Positions 1 through 10,028 of a DNA stretch of 52,736 nt are shown piece after piece. Position 1 is the first letter of the stretch. The number at the start of each line of letters is the position of its first letter. Source of the DNA: an uncultured Alphaproteobacteria bacterium (lineage in GTDB: Bacteria; Pseudomonadota; Alphaproteobacteria; HIMB59); NCBI GenBank assembly GCA_902521155.1, contig CABYQR010000005.1:1-52736 (forward strand). The letters are read 5' to 3'. Position numbers and translations under genes: made by a program. The notes beneath the pieces were generated by a model. That model was not told the DNA's origin and did no database searches. It was given only the letters and a program-made list of their open reading frames with translations.

Positions 1-943
1 TCCTAGAAACAGTTGATCCATGACTACATTTTACATCATCAGCGTATATTTCTAATTCTGGTTTATTATTAGCTTTGGAAATATTATCTAATAGAAGAGA
101 TCTGCTCATTTGATAACCGTCTGTTTTCTGAGCTATAGAGTCTACGTAAATTTTACCTTGAAAATTAGTAATAGCTCCATTGTTAACAATAGATTTAAAA
201 ACCTCTCTACTTGATGATGAGGGTTTGACATGCTGGATAAATGAATAATTATCATTAACTCCAAAATTATTAAAATTTAAACCTGATAATTCAAAATTGC
301 ATTTTTCTGCTAAGGATGAGAAGAATTCATTTCTTATGTGTGTGTTATTAGACTGAAATGAAACAAAATTAAAGTTAGAATTATTAGATTGTTTTACTTC
401 AAAATATAAAAAAGATTTTTTATTGGAAACATCATAATGAATGACTTCTAGGTTTGCATTTTCTGCTACATCAAAAAATAAAGATTTAGGAATCTCATTA
501 TCACTATTATAGTTCAAAAGCACTAAGGTTTTAAGTTGAGGGTCCATTTTTTGAATAGTGATATTCTGAGAAATATTTGAAATATTTAAAAAAAGAGATG
601 TCTCTTTAAAATTATCTAAATTGATGGATATTGTAGGTCTTTGGACTAAGGATGAGACTCTAAAAAAACTATCTGAGTTACTAAAACCCCAATTATCAAT
701 AGTAGGCTTTAGATCTATATCCGTAAAAGTAATATTGGATATATCGGTAGTTAGTTTAGTTAGATCTTCTTGTAATGGGGACTTAACTGTATCGGATTGG
801 GACTCAATATTTTTATGTAATTGAGCATATCTATAATTTTCAATTTTAAAATTTTTAAAAGGATTTTTTTCTAATAAAATTTCTTTTGCATGGATTGATA
901 GGTTCTCCATTGAAGTATCATTTAAAATATTATCTTTGATCAT
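1..943 (-). CDS. sufD: SufD, Fe-S cluster assembly scaffold protein (C-terminus beyond window edge)
   Basis: SufD is the partner of SufB in the SufBC2D scaffold that builds Fe-S clusters in the cytoplasm. Translating the minus strand from the ATG at 943 gives an unbroken frame of about 314 residues to base 1. It begins MIKDNILNDT and reaches the family motif KCSHGSTVSR just before the edge, so only the C-terminal part is missing. The ATG overlaps the sufC stop (ATGA), which indicates translational coupling in a sufB-sufC-sufD operon. The identification rests on the CSHG motif and the gene order. The first half is poorly conserved, as is normal for SufD. Confidence 0.88.
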   Translation of the reverse strand, partial: MIKDNILNDTSMENLSIHAKEILLEKNPFKNFKIENYRYAQLHKNIESQSDTVKSPLQEDLTKLTTDISNITFTDIDLKPTIDNWGFSNSDSFFRVSSLVQRPTISINLDNFKETSLFLNISNISQNITIQKMDPQLKTLVLLNYNSDNEIPKSLFFDVAENANLEVIHYDVSNKKSFLYFEVKQSNNSNFNFVSFQSNNTHIRNEFFSSLAEKCNFELSGLNFNNFGVNDNYSFIQHVKPSSSSREVFKSIVNNGAITNFQGKIYVDSIAQKTDGYQMSRSLLLDNISKANNKPELEIYADDVKCSHGSTVSR

Positions 944-1689
944 TGAGCAGTCTTAGATATCTCTTCATAGCCTTTCTCTTCTAATTCTAAGGCTAATGAA
1001 AAATCTCCTGATTTTACAATTTTTCCATCTGCTATAATATGAACATAGTCAGGCTTAATATAATTTAAAAGTCTTTGATAATGCGTAATTACAAGAAAGC
1101 TATTATCTTTGTTTCGAAGTTTATTAACACCTTCAGATACAATTCTTAGTGCATCAATATCTAAACCTGAGTCTGTTTCGTCTAAGATTGACATTGCAGG
1201 ATTTAGTAGAGACATCTGTAAAATTTCTTGTTTCTTTTTTTCACCACCTGAGTAATTGACATTAAGATCTCTTCTCAACATATCAGAAGAAATATCTAAT
1301 TCTTGAGCTTGAGATTTTATTAACTTAGCAAACTCTAAAGCATCAATTTCTGGGAGTCCTTGATGTTTTCTTTTTGAATTAATTGCAGTCTTTAAGAAAA
1401 AGGAAGTTTGCACTCCTGGTATTTCCATAGGATATTGAAAAGCTAAAAAAAGTCCCTCGTTGGCTCTTTCATCAACCTCTAAATCTAATAAATTTTTTCC
1501 ATTATAGTCTATGCTACCTTTTTCGATCTCATAGCCATCTTTACCTGAGAGAAAATAAGAAAGAGTACTTTTTCCAGAACCATTAGGACCCATCAAAGCA
1601 TGAACCTCACCTTTGTTAATGGATAAATTTAATCCATTTAAAATTTTCTTTCCTTCAATAGATACGTGAAGATCTTTAATATTTAACAT
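940..1689 (-). CDS. sufC: SufC, ABC-type ATPase of the Suf Fe-S assembly complex
   Basis: This is the 249-residue cytoplasmic ATPase that drives the SufBC2D scaffold. It shows Walker A GPNGSGKST (about residues 34-42), the signature SGGEKKK (about 147-153), and the SufC-type Walker B segment SILDETDSGLD (about 167-177), followed by an H-loop ITHYQRLL. Its length is typical of the family. The start ATG shares a base with the sufB stop (1689) and its stop overlaps the sufD start, so the three genes are tightly coupled. Confidence 0.96.
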   Translation of the reverse strand: MLNIKDLHVSIEGKKILNGLNLSINKGEVHALMGPNGSGKSTLSYFLSGKDGYEIEKGSIDYNGKNLLDLEVDERANEGLFLAFQYPMEIPGVQTSFFLKTAINSKRKHQGLPEIDALEFAKLIKSQAQELDISSDMLRRDLNVNYSGGEKKKQEILQMSLLNPAMSILDETDSGLDIDALRIVSEGVNKLRNKDNSFLVITHYQRLLNYIKPDYVHIIADGKIVKSGDFSLALELEEKGYEEISKTAQ

Positions 1690-3146
1690 TATCCAACACT
1701 TCCTTCTAAACTTATAGCTACTAATTTTTGTGCCTCTACGGCAAATTCCATTGGTAAGTGTTGAAGAACCTCTTTACAAAAGCCATTAACAATTAAACCA
1801 ACAGCATCTTCGCTATTTAAACCTCTTTGCATACAATAAAATAACTGCTCTTCATTAATTTTTGATGTTGTTGCCTCGTGCTCAACCATAGAGTCCGAAT
1901 TACTTGACTCAATATAAGGAACTGTGTGTGCGCCACACTCATTACCTATTAATAATGAGTCGCATTGGGTAAAATTTCTAGAATTGGAGGCTTTGGATTG
2001 AATATTAACTAAGCCTCTGTATGTATTATTTGCTTTACCAGCAGAAATACCTTTAGAGATTATTTTAGAAGAAGTATTTTTTCCAATATGAATCATTTTG
2101 GTTCCTGTGTCTGCTTGTTGCCTATTATTTGTGATAGCTACTGAATAAAATTCACCTTTAGAATTATCACCCTGTAAAATACAACTAGGATATTTCCAAG
2201 TAATAGCGGAGCCAGTTTCCACTTGTGTCCAAGAAATTTTGGAATTATTGCCTCTGCAGGCTCCTCTTTTAGTTACAAAATTATAAATGCCCCCCTTACC
2301 TTCGCTATCTCCAGGATACCAATTTTGAACTGTAGAGTATTTAATTTCAGCATTCTCTAAAGCAACTAACTCAACATTAGCAGCATGAAGTTGGCTTTCA
2401 TCTCTCATAGGAGCAGTGCAGCCTTCAAGATAACTTACATAACTATTTTTATCAGCTATGATTAAAGTCCTCTCAAATTGACCTGTGTTCATTGCATTAA
2501 TTCTAAAATAAGTTGAAAGCTCGACTGGACATCTCACTCCCTCGGGAATATAGACAAAAGATCCGTCAGTAAATACGGCTGAGTTTAATGCTGCAAAGGA
2601 ATGGTCTGCTATTGGAATAACACTTCCTAAATATTTTTTCACTAATTCAGGATGATTTTTAGTAGCTTCAGAAATAGAACAAAAAATAATTCCTAATTCG
2701 CTTAATTGTTTTTTATATGTTGTTGCAACAGATACTGAGTCAAATACGACATCGACAGCTACACCCGCTAATTTTTCTTGTTCTTTGATTGGTATTCCAA
2801 GTTTTTCATAAGTTTTTAAAATTTCTGGGTCAATTTCATCCAGAGACTTAGGCTTATCTTTAAGACTTTTTGGAGATGAATAATAATAGTAATCTTGAAA
2901 ATCAATATCGGGGATATCTAATTTTGCCCAATCTGGCTTTGGCATTTTATTAAATACACTAAAAGCTTTTAATCTCCAGTCTAACATCCATTCAGGTTCG
3001 TTTTTTTGGGAAGATATGTATTTTACTATATCCTCGTTGAGGCCTTTAGGAGGCTTGATATCGTCAACATCAGTAGAGAATCCATACTTATAATCACTAT
3101 TGCCTAACTTATTTACTTGTTTGATTGTTTGTTCTGTTGCTGCCAT
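1689..3146 (-). CDS. sufB: SufB, Fe-S cluster assembly scaffold
   Basis: SufB, 485 residues, is the scaffold subunit on which Fe-S clusters are assembled. The C-terminal beta-helix carries the typical stretch [20 protein letters not shown], with the conserved cysteines, and the segment ending [11 protein letters not shown]. Length and gene order (sufB-sufC-sufD) match alphaproteobacterial Suf operons. The 61-base gap to mnmA upstream (3147-3207) holds its promoter or is read through from mnmA. I saw no obvious IscR site or sufS within the window. Clusters made here would serve the Fe-S proteins of this window, such as ETF-QO and one FMN glutamate-synthase subunit. Confidence 0.96.
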   Translation of the reverse strand: MAATEQTIKQVNKLGNSDYKYGFSTDVDDIKPPKGLNEDIVKYISSQKNEPEWMLDWRLKAFSVFNKMPKPDWAKLDIPDIDFQDYYYYSSPKSLKDKPKSLDEIDPEILKTYEKLGIPIKEQEKLAGVAVDVVFDSVSVATTYKKQLSELGIIFCSISEATKNHPELVKKYLGSVIPIADHSFAALNSAVFTDGSFVYIPEGVRCPVELSTYFRINAMNTGQFERTLIIADKNSYVSYLEGCTAPMRDESQLHAANVELVALENAEIKYSTVQNWYPGDSEGKGGIYNFVTKRGACRGNNSKISWTQVETGSAITWKYPSCILQGDNSKGEFYSVAITNNRQQADTGTKMIHIGKNTSSKIISKGISAGKANNTYRGLVNIQSKASNSRNFTQCDSLLIGNECGAHTVPYIESSNSDSMVEHEATTSKINEEQLFYCMQRGLNSEDAVGLIVNGFCKEVLQHLPMEFAVEAQKLVAISLEGSVG

Positions 3147-3207
3147 AAGTCTCCGATATATAAGATAATTAAGGAATTTTACAAGAAAATACGAAAAAGT
3201 AAGATTT

Positions 3208-4308
3208 CTAGTTCAATTTCTGTTTAATTATGCCACCACCAAGCACTCTATCTTGGTCGTAAAGCACACAAGCTTGCCCTTTTGTAATTGCCTCCAAAGG
3301 TTCATCAAATTCAAAAGAAAAACCCCCAGAGATTTTCTTTAAAGTTCCTTTTTTGGGCTCAGATAGGGATCTAATTTTAGCAGTACAACTAATTTCAATA
3401 GCTGATTGGCTAAAGTCATAATCTGGCATGATAAAATTTAAGTTATCTAACAATAAAGATTTACCTAAAAGGTCTTTTTTATCTCCAATTATAATTTGGT
3501 TAGTCTCTTTAATGATATCAATAACATAAAGAGGATTTTCACTTGAAACTCCTATTCCCCTTCTTTGGCCAATAGTGAAATTTTGAATACCATCATGATG
3601 GGAAATCACGTTTCCTTTAATGTCGATAATATCTCCAGTCTTTTTTTGACTTTTTATAAATTTTTTATAGTCGCCATCGGGAATAAAGCAGATATCTTGG
3701 CTATCTTTCTTGTTATAAACAATTAAGCCAAGCTCTTCAGCTATTTTTCTTGTTTTATTTTTTGGAATATCTCCTAAGGGGAATCTTAAGTAGTCCAACT
3801 GATCTTGAGTAGTGGAAAAAAGGAAATAACTTTGATCTTTTGATTTATCTTCTGCACGAAACATATGGGCGTTTTTTACATCACCCTTTCTTTTAATATA
3901 ATGACCCGTCGCCATACAATCTGCTTCTAATTTTTTTGCAAAATTCATTAAATCTCTAAATTTGACAGTTTCATTGCATTTAACACACGGTATTGGTGTT
4001 TCGCCATTTTCATAAGCGTTAACAAAATAATCAATCACATCACTTTTAAAAGTCTTTTCATAATTAAAAACGTAATGTGGGATATCTAATTTTTGAGCAA
4101 CCCTTCTAGCATCGTATATGTCTAGTCCTGAACAACAGGAACCTTTTTTAGGTGAAGAGTTTGAAGAATAAAGTTGAAGTGTAATACCTATAACATTATA
4201 TCCTTCTTGTTTGAGAAGCCCTGCCGTAACAGAGCTATCTACTCCACCTGACATTGCAACAACTACAGTGGTCTCTGATGGTTTTTTATTAAATCCTAAT
4301 GTATTCAT
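3208..4308 (-). CDS. mnmA: MnmA, tRNA-specific 2-thiouridylase
   Basis: This enzyme adds the 2-thio group to uridine 34 of tRNA-Glu, -Gln and -Lys. The 366-residue protein has the PP-loop AMSGGVDSS near the N-terminus, the catalytic cysteine in [11 protein letters not shown] (about residue 105), and the second cysteine in SQDICFI (about residue 205). The C-terminal beta domains end with RVLGGGII. Its closeness to suf genes suits a sulfur-transfer enzyme, but it may be chance. Confidence 0.96.
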   Translation of the reverse strand: MNTLGFNKKPSETTVVVAMSGGVDSSVTAGLLKQEGYNVIGITLQLYSSNSSPKKGSCCSGLDIYDARRVAQKLDIPHYVFNYEKTFKSDVIDYFVNAYENGETPIPCVKCNETVKFRDLMNFAKKLEADCMATGHYIKRKGDVKNAHMFRAEDKSKDQSYFLFSTTQDQLDYLRFPLGDIPKNKTRKIAEELGLIVYNKKDSQDICFIPDGDYKKFIKSQKKTGDIIDIKGNVISHHDGIQNFTIGQRRGIGVSSENPLYVIDIIKETNQIIIGDKKDLLGKSLLLDNLNFIMPDYDFSQSAIEISCTAKIRSLSEPKKGTLKKISGGFSFEFDEPLEAITKGQACVLYDQDRVLGGGIIKQKLN

Positions 4309-4357
4309 TATTAACTTGCTTTTTTGATTGAAACTAATCTATGATCTTCCCTCAATT

Positions 4358-4996
4358 ATGCCAGAAGTATTTATACAAGGTGGAGAAGGGAAACTCCAAG
4401 CAAAATACTCACCCAGTGAGGAAGAAAAGCCCAATATAGCAATAGTTCTTCATCCAAACCCAAAACATGGTGGCACAATGGATACAAAAGTAAATTATGC
4501 TGCTTTTAAAGTTATGAAAGATGTGGGTTTTTCAACATTAAGAATAAATTTTAGAGGAGTAGGTAAAAGTGATGGGGCTTTCACTGAGGGCGAAGGTGAA
4601 CTAAATGATGCCAGTGTCTCATTAGACTGGTTACAAAAAAAGAATGAAGATTTTAGATCTTGTTGGATAGTGGGATTTTCATTTGGCGCTTGGATTGGGT
4701 TTCAGACCCTAATGAGAAGACCAGAAGTAGATGGGCTAATACTTATAGCACCACCCGTAAATCTCTATGATTTTAATTTTCTCTCTCCCTGTCCTATTAA
4801 AACTCTTATCTTAAGAGCTGAACAAGATGAAATAGTAAAAAAAGACAGCTTAAAAGAATTTCATGAAACATTTAAAAAACAAAAAAATGCTGAAGTTACG
4901 ATGGAGACTATATCTAAATCTAACCATTTGTTTGAAGGTAAGCTCGAACCTTTAATGTCTTCAATGAAAAAATATATTAGTAAAAATAAAAGCTAA
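4358..4996 (+). CDS. COG2945-like alpha/beta hydrolase
   Basis: This is a small alpha/beta hydrolase of about 212 residues. It shows an oxyanion-side segment VLHPNPKHGGTMD, a nucleophile elbow GFSFGAWIG (Ser), an aspartate region LRAEQDEIV and a late catalytic His in SNHLF. The frame is open from a TTG at 4328, but I chose the ATG at 4358 because family members typically start MPEV. The natural substrate of this family is unknown. The gene overlaps the end of anmK by four bases and is convergent with it. Confidence 0.75.
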   Translation: MPEVFIQGGEGKLQAKYSPSEEEKPNIAIVLHPNPKHGGTMDTKVNYAAFKVMKDVGFSTLRINFRGVGKSDGAFTEGEGELNDASVSLDWLQKKNEDFRSCWIVGFSFGAWIGFQTLMRRPEVDGLILIAPPVNLYDFNFLSPCPIKTLILRAEQDEIVKKDSLKEFHETFKKQKNAEVTMETISKSNHLFEGKLEPLMSSMKKYISKNKS

Positions 4997-6042
4997 CATT
5001 TTTCACCTAAATAAATATCTTTGGATATTCCAGTAGTAAATTTATAAGTCGACTTCATTTTATTTAAATATCTTATAGCCAACAGTCCCATACCTTGAGA
5101 CTCAATAAAATCACCATCTAAGTTAAAATCATCTATCAAAAAAACATCTTTAAATATATTTTGAAATAGTTTTAATAAAGTTAAGTTTTTTCTACCACCG
5201 CCCATTAAGATTATTTTATATTTTTTTTTATTATCAATAATTCGATGAACGCTCTCAGGGATAATGGAAAGAAGAGTATAGATTACATCTTCTATTAAAA
5301 AATGTTCTTTGATACCCTCTATATACGGATGAAAATAATTTCTATCTAAAGATTTAGGAAAGTTTTTTTTGAAATATTTATCGTCTAGTATTTTTTTTGA
5401 TAAGCTATGAATAATTTTACCTGATTTTGATAAGTTTCCATTTAAATCATATTCATGATTTGTTTTTGAATTTAAAAAATCATTAATTAACGCATTTCCA
5501 AAAGAACTGTCACCCGCGATAATTTTATTATTTTCAATTATTGTTATATTTGTAACTCCACCAATATTTATAAATATGGAATTATCTGTATCAAGCTTAT
5601 TAGCAATTATTTGATGATATATAGGAATTATAGGAGCACCACTACCTCCATTAAGAATATCATTCTTTCTAAAATTACAGATGATAGGAGCATGACTGTT
5701 ATACTCTAATTTTTTATCATATAGCTGTATTGAGATTTTTATTGAGGGATCGTGAAAAATTGTTTGTCCATGAATGCCAATAACATCAATTTCAATGTTA
5801 TTTAAAGATATAAAATTGTTAATTGCTGTTTGGTATTCTTTGTTTAATAATTTAAATACATCTAAATTAGCCAAGAAATTACATTTTATAATTTTAAGAA
5901 GTTCTTTTTTCAATTGAGAGGAATAAGGTGTGAAATTATTTGAAATTTCTGTTACTTCTGAAATGCCGTCTGATTTAATGAGACTACAATCTATGCCGTC
6001 TAGAGAAGTTCCTGTCATGCAACCTAGTGCAATATATTCCAT
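4993..6042 (-). CDS. anmK: AnmK, anhydro-N-acetylmuramic acid kinase
   Basis: This 349-residue kinase recycles peptidoglycan-derived 1,6-anhydro-N-acetylmuramic acid to MurNAc-6-phosphate. The N-terminal signature GCMTGTSLDGIDC, the segment DVIGIHGQTIFHDP, the phosphate-binding INIGGVTNIT, and the C-terminal MGGGRKN and SQGMGLLAIRYL all fit the family. It is divergent from tyrS with about 33 bases between the starts, an arrangement common in alphaproteobacteria. Confidence 0.94.
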   Translation of the reverse strand: MEYIALGCMTGTSLDGIDCSLIKSDGISEVTEISNNFTPYSSQLKKELLKIIKCNFLANLDVFKLLNKEYQTAINNFISLNNIEIDVIGIHGQTIFHDPSIKISIQLYDKKLEYNSHAPIICNFRKNDILNGGSGAPIIPIYHQIIANKLDTDNSIFINIGGVTNITIIENNKIIAGDSSFGNALINDFLNSKTNHEYDLNGNLSKSGKIIHSLSKKILDDKYFKKNFPKSLDRNYFHPYIEGIKEHFLIEDVIYTLLSIIPESVHRIIDNKKKYKIILMGGGRKNLTLLKLFQNIFKDVFLIDDFNLDGDFIESQGMGLLAIRYLNKMKSTYKFTTGISKDIYLGEKC

Positions 6043-6075
6043 TTTATATCTATAAATTTATGCTAATTATAATAC

Positions 6076-7278
6076 ATGATTGATTATATACAGTTATTTA
6101 AAGATAGACATCTTTTCAATCAATGCACTAATGAGAGCGATCTTAATGACCTTCTCAATAAGAAAAAGATAGTATTTTACATTGGTTTTGACGCTACTGC
6201 AGATGCACTTCATGCAGGTAGCCTAGTTCAATTAAGAGCTATCAAAACTTTAGTTAAACATGGTCATAAAGCAATAGTTTTACTTGGAGGAGGTACAACA
6301 AAAATTGGTGATCCTTCAGGTAAAGACACCTCTAGAAAAATTCTAACTTATAAAGAAATACAAACTAACATTGATAATTTTAAAAAAATATTCGAACACT
6401 ATTTTAGAGATTATAAAAAAAATATAACTTTTATAAATAATGATGAATGGCTAAGTCAGCTTAATTATATTGAACTATTGAGGGATTTAGGAAGCTTTGT
6501 ATCAATTAATCGAATGCTAACTTTTGAAAGTGTAAAAGAAAGACTTAAGAGGGAGCAATCTTTATCGTTTTTAGAATTTAATTATATGATTTTACAAAGT
6601 TACGATTTTCTTCATTTAAATAAAAAATATGAATGTGATTTACAAATTGGAGGTTCAGATCAATGGGGCAATATAGTCCTAGGAATGGAAATCATTTCAA
6701 AAATTAATAAAAAAAATGCTTTTGGATTAACTACTCCACTTTTGACAACATCTTCTGGGAAAAAAATGGGTAAAACTGAACAAGGAGCTGTATGGATCGA
6801 TCAAAATAAATTTAGCTCATATGATTTTTATCAATACTGGAGAAATGTTGATGATAATGATGTTGAAAAACTCCTTTTAATATTTAGTGATTTAGACAAA
6901 GAGGAAATTAAGAAAATAATATTAGAAGATATAAATAAAGCAAAAAAAAAATTAGCATATCTAGTAACTACAGATTGTCATTCTGAGGAGTCTGCTCAAC
7001 AAGCAGAAGAAAAAGCAATTTCTATCTTTGAGAAAAATATGTCTGACAATATAGATGAAATTGATTTTGATATTAATGGCCAAATTAAAATTTTTGAAGC
7101 TATTACCTCCAAAAATTTAGTTTCCTCAAAATCAGAAGCTAAAAGATTAATTGAAGGTGGGGGTATTAAGTTAGGAGACGATCAAATTAAAGATATTAAT
7201 CAAACTATAACTCAAAAAGATAATGGTAAAATTTTAAAAATTGGAAAGAAAAAGTTATTTAAATTAAAATTTAATTAG
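6076..7278 (+). CDS. tyrS: TyrS, tyrosyl-tRNA synthetase
   Basis: This 400-residue class I synthetase charges tRNA-Tyr. It has the FYIGFDATADALHAGSL segment (HIGH-equivalent HAGS, about residues 46-49), the tyrosine pocket LEFNYMILQSYDF and GGSDQWGN, and the KMSKS-equivalent GKKMGKTE (about 230-237). A C-terminal S4-like RNA-binding domain contains SKSEAKRLIEGGGIKL. The end overlaps the convergent downstream gene by 8 bases. Confidence 0.97.
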   Translation: MIDYIQLFKDRHLFNQCTNESDLNDLLNKKKIVFYIGFDATADALHAGSLVQLRAIKTLVKHGHKAIVLLGGGTTKIGDPSGKDTSRKILTYKEIQTNIDNFKKIFEHYFRDYKKNITFINNDEWLSQLNYIELLRDLGSFVSINRMLTFESVKERLKREQSLSFLEFNYMILQSYDFLHLNKKYECDLQIGGSDQWGNIVLGMEIISKINKKNAFGLTTPLLTTSSGKKMGKTEQGAVWIDQNKFSSYDFYQYWRNVDDNDVEKLLLIFSDLDKEEIKKIILEDINKAKKKLAYLVTTDCHSEESAQQAEEKAISIFEKNMSDNIDEIDFDINGQIKIFEAITSKNLVSSKSEAKRLIEGGGIKLGDDQIKDINQTITQKDNGKILKIGKKKLFKLKFN

Positions 7279-8287
7279 ATAATAAATTGCTTATTTGACT
7301 ATTTACTAAATCTAAGTCTTCCTTACATTTTCCTGCTCCCGCATAATGTCCATAATTTGATGGGATAATTTCTACCCTACCTTTTTTTAAATATTTTGCC
7401 TCCTCAAGGTTTTCTTCAGGAGGAAAATATAAGTCATTACTACCAGGCATTAAAACAACGTTAGCTTCTATAGATGATAAAGCCTCTTCTAAGTTTCCTT
7501 TAAATACATCATTGTCACTTATATTGTGATGCTGCCATGTTCTAATCATGGCAAGTAGATCGTTTGCATCCCTTTTATAGTAAATAGTTTTCCAAAGTTT
7601 ATCTAATACCTCCTGGGGTGTTTTATATCCATCTTTTAAATATAATTTCTCCCTAAACCAATTTTGACCTAAAGCCCAACCTGCCCAAGCCATGGCCATT
7701 GTTGTCTTTCCAGCATTTGGTTGATCTTCATAGTTTCCATTATTCCAATTAAGATCTGATGTTAATGCGGCATACATTCCTTCCAAAAATACATGTGTGT
7801 GACCACTGGTTTTAGCGTGTGCGCACATTGCTACAATATTTTCAACCATTTTGGGATATTGGGTGGCCCATTGATAAGCTTGTTGACCCCCCATGGACCA
7901 ACCCACTATTAATTTTATTTTTTCTATATTAAAAACTTCTTTTAATAATTGATATTGAGCAGAAACATTATCTTGAATAGTAATTAATGGGAAATTAGGT
8001 CCATATAAAGGTGATGGACTATTACTTGGAGAGGTTGAGACTCCATTACTAAACATATTTGGAATTATAATAAAATAATTATCAGGATTTATTTGTTGAT
8101 CTTTACCAATAAGATATTCTTGTTCAAGATGAGTTCCTGCATATCTTGTTGGATATAAGACTACATTAGATTTATTATCATTAAGATTACCAAAAGCTAA
8201 ATAACTTAAATTTAAATCAACTACTTTTTGGGATTTTAGTTTAAAGTTATCAAGCTTAAATGACTTTAATTCTTTTTTATATATCAA
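7271..8287 (-). CDS. Homoserine O-acetyltransferase-like alpha/beta hydrolase
   Basis: This 338-residue protein has the MetX/homoserine acetyltransferase fold: an N-terminal strand region with PTRYAGTHLEQ, the nucleophile elbow GWSMGGQQAYQWA (Ser about residue 141), the aspartate region MPGSNDLYFPPE, and a late His in SNYGHYAGAG. It starts with TTG directly after the TAA of the upstream glutamine-synthetase homologue, so the two are translationally coupled. MetX relatives include true homoserine transacylases and hydrolases of unknown substrate. The coupling to a GS-fold ligase argues for a role in amide metabolism rather than methionine synthesis, but that is inference. Confidence 0.7.
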   Translation of the reverse strand: MIYKKELKSFKLDNFKLKSQKVVDLNLSYLAFGNLNDNKSNVVLYPTRYAGTHLEQEYLIGKDQQINPDNYFIIIPNMFSNGVSTSPSNSPSPLYGPNFPLITIQDNVSAQYQLLKEVFNIEKIKLIVGWSMGGQQAYQWATQYPKMVENIVAMCAHAKTSGHTHVFLEGMYAALTSDLNWNNGNYEDQPNAGKTTMAMAWAGWALGQNWFREKLYLKDGYKTPQEVLDKLWKTIYYKRDANDLLAMIRTWQHHNISDNDVFKGNLEEALSSIEANVVLMPGSNDLYFPPEENLEEAKYLKKGRVEIIPSNYGHYAGAGKCKEDLDLVNSQISNLLSN

Positions 8288-9685
8288 TTAAAATAACTTT
8301 AGGTACTCTTTGATTTCCCAATCAGTTGTAGTTGTATGGTATCTTCTCCATTCATCATACTTGTAACCAATAAAGTTTTTTAACATAGACTCAGAAAAGA
8401 CCTCTTTAGTCAAAGGATCCTCTTTAAATGCATCTATAGCTTCTAATAAGTTTCTTGGAAGAGTCTTAATATTTTTTCCCTCTTCTTCAGAAATATCATA
8501 AAGGCTCTTATTCGTTGCTTTAGGTGGTTCCATTTTCTGAGTAATCCCTTTGGTAGCAGCTGCTGACAGTAATGAAAAAGTTAAGTAAGGATTCTGAGTT
8601 AAATCTGAAGCCCTATCTTCAATGCAATATCTATTTTGAGGAAGTCTTATCATAGAGGATCTATTATTGTTACCATAAGTCATATGTGTAGGAGCCCAAG
8701 TATGCATACCACCATCAAGACCCTCGACAGAAGGAACAAAACCATTGTATGAATTAACTGTTGGGCAAGCTAGAGCGGTTATTGCAGCCCCATGGTCTAA
8801 TATACCAGCAACAGCATTGTAAGCTCTAGATGAAAAATTATCTCCATCTTTATAAATATTTTTATTACCCTCACTGATACACTCAACACTATGGTTAATA
8901 TGAGCTCCTGATCTCCAGTCACTTATCTGTGTTTTAGGCATAAAAGATACGAAATATCCATGTTTTTTTGCTATTTCTTTTAATAAGACCCTTAAAAAAA
9001 CAAATCTATCAGCCATACCAAGCATATCAGTATAGCCAAAATCTAATTCGTATTGACCATATGCTCCTTCAGCTACAACATCATGAAGATCCCAATGCAA
9101 ATCATTATTTAAAATATCAATCACTTCTTTTAAAAAATTCATACCATCAATAGAATATTCAGCATCATAACCAAATGCCTGTCTTCTTAAGGGAATAGGA
9201 TCGTTGTCTATTGCCTTAACTGGTTTTCCATCTTCCCATTTCATCAGAAAAAATTCAGGCTCAATACCAACATAGAATTTTAAATCGGCCTTAGCATTCT
9301 TGTGAATTTGTTTTTTTAAAGTTTGTCTTGGACAAACATCATAAGGTTTATCATTCCACCATAAGTCAGCAAATACCCATGCGCATGTTTTATCCCAAGG
9401 GCAAATAACTAAACTGTCTAAATCAGGAACAGGAATTTGATCATTATCAGCCGGTGTTAATTCAGGTACAAAAGATACTGAATGGACAGCAAACTGAGGG
9501 CCTTTGCCAGAGCATAAATCTTCAAAGTCACTTATTGGCATTGGTTTAGTTTTGGGACTTCCTAAAAAATCTATCCAGTTTGAGTAAATATATTTAACTC
9601 CTTTAGATACTAAATCTTTTTTGATTTCTTGAACCTTCTTAGGATCAGGTAAGCAGTCTTTAAAATTTTCTATATATTCACCCAT
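8288..9685 (-). CDS. Divergent glutamine-synthetase-family ligase
   Basis: This 465-residue GS-fold enzyme carries the metal and ATP site motifs in altered form: GIEPEFFLM (about 126-134), EGAYGQYELDFGY (about 200-212), SGAHINHSVE (about 257-266), and CIEDRASDLTQNPYL near residue 350. The glutamate-site NSYKR of classical GS reads NSYNG here, and the ammonium-side region differs from both other GS homologues in the window. This suggests gamma-glutamylation of some amine rather than ammonia assimilation. It forms a two-gene operon with the MetX-like hydrolase. The exact substrate cannot be read from the sequence. Confidence 0.72.
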   Translation of the reverse strand: MGEYIENFKDCLPDPKKVQEIKKDLVSKGVKYIYSNWIDFLGSPKTKPMPISDFEDLCSGKGPQFAVHSVSFVPELTPADNDQIPVPDLDSLVICPWDKTCAWVFADLWWNDKPYDVCPRQTLKKQIHKNAKADLKFYVGIEPEFFLMKWEDGKPVKAIDNDPIPLRRQAFGYDAEYSIDGMNFLKEVIDILNNDLHWDLHDVVAEGAYGQYELDFGYTDMLGMADRFVFLRVLLKEIAKKHGYFVSFMPKTQISDWRSGAHINHSVECISEGNKNIYKDGDNFSSRAYNAVAGILDHGAAITALACPTVNSYNGFVPSVEGLDGGMHTWAPTHMTYGNNNRSSMIRLPQNRYCIEDRASDLTQNPYLTFSLLSAAATKGITQKMEPPKATNKSLYDISEEEGKNIKTLPRNLLEAIDAFKEDPLTKEVFSESMLKNFIGYKYDEWRRYHTTTTDWEIKEYLKLF

Positions 9686-9776
9686 AGAAATCTCCTCTTT
9701 AAATATAAAGAATATTATATGATGTTAAAAATATTTTTCATTAAGAATAATTATTTAATTATGGTAAGTTTTTTTT

Positions 9777-10028
9777 ATGAACATAAGTTACTTTAAGAGA
9801 TCTTGGATCCGATATTACAAGAGAGGTTTTTTTACAGGATTACTAATAATGAGTTTTATTTTAGTGATAGATCAATTTCTTTCTAATCCATTGTTCTTTA
9901 ATAAGATAACAAGCATAGATGTTTTTTTATTTATTTTATCTACAATTTTTTTTGGATCAGTTTTTTGTGGAATCCTCTCATTATTCTTCTTAATGGTAGT
10001 TGTGTTAGCAACTAAAGAGAATAATTAG
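9777..10028 (+). CDS. Small two-helix membrane protein, unknown
   Basis: This is an 83-residue protein with a basic N-terminus (KRSWIRYYKRG) followed by two strongly hydrophobic segments (about residues 17-34 and 47-77). I do not recognise a family. It is a lone plus-strand gene between two minus-strand operons and overlaps the end of the amidotransferase gene by four bases. The ribosome binding site is weak (ggtaag 5' of a T-run). The positive-inside N-terminus and lack of frame breaks support a real inner-membrane protein, but expression is unproven. Confidence 0.5.
   Translation: MNISYFKRSWIRYYKRGFFTGLLIMSFILVIDQFLSNPLFFNKITSIDVFLFILSTIFFGSVFCGILSLFFLMVVVLATKENN

Noticed and set aside
621-824. 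Plus-strand frame of 67 residues
   Set aside because: It lies inside sufD on the opposite strand, where a long frame with the SufD CSHG motif is continuous.
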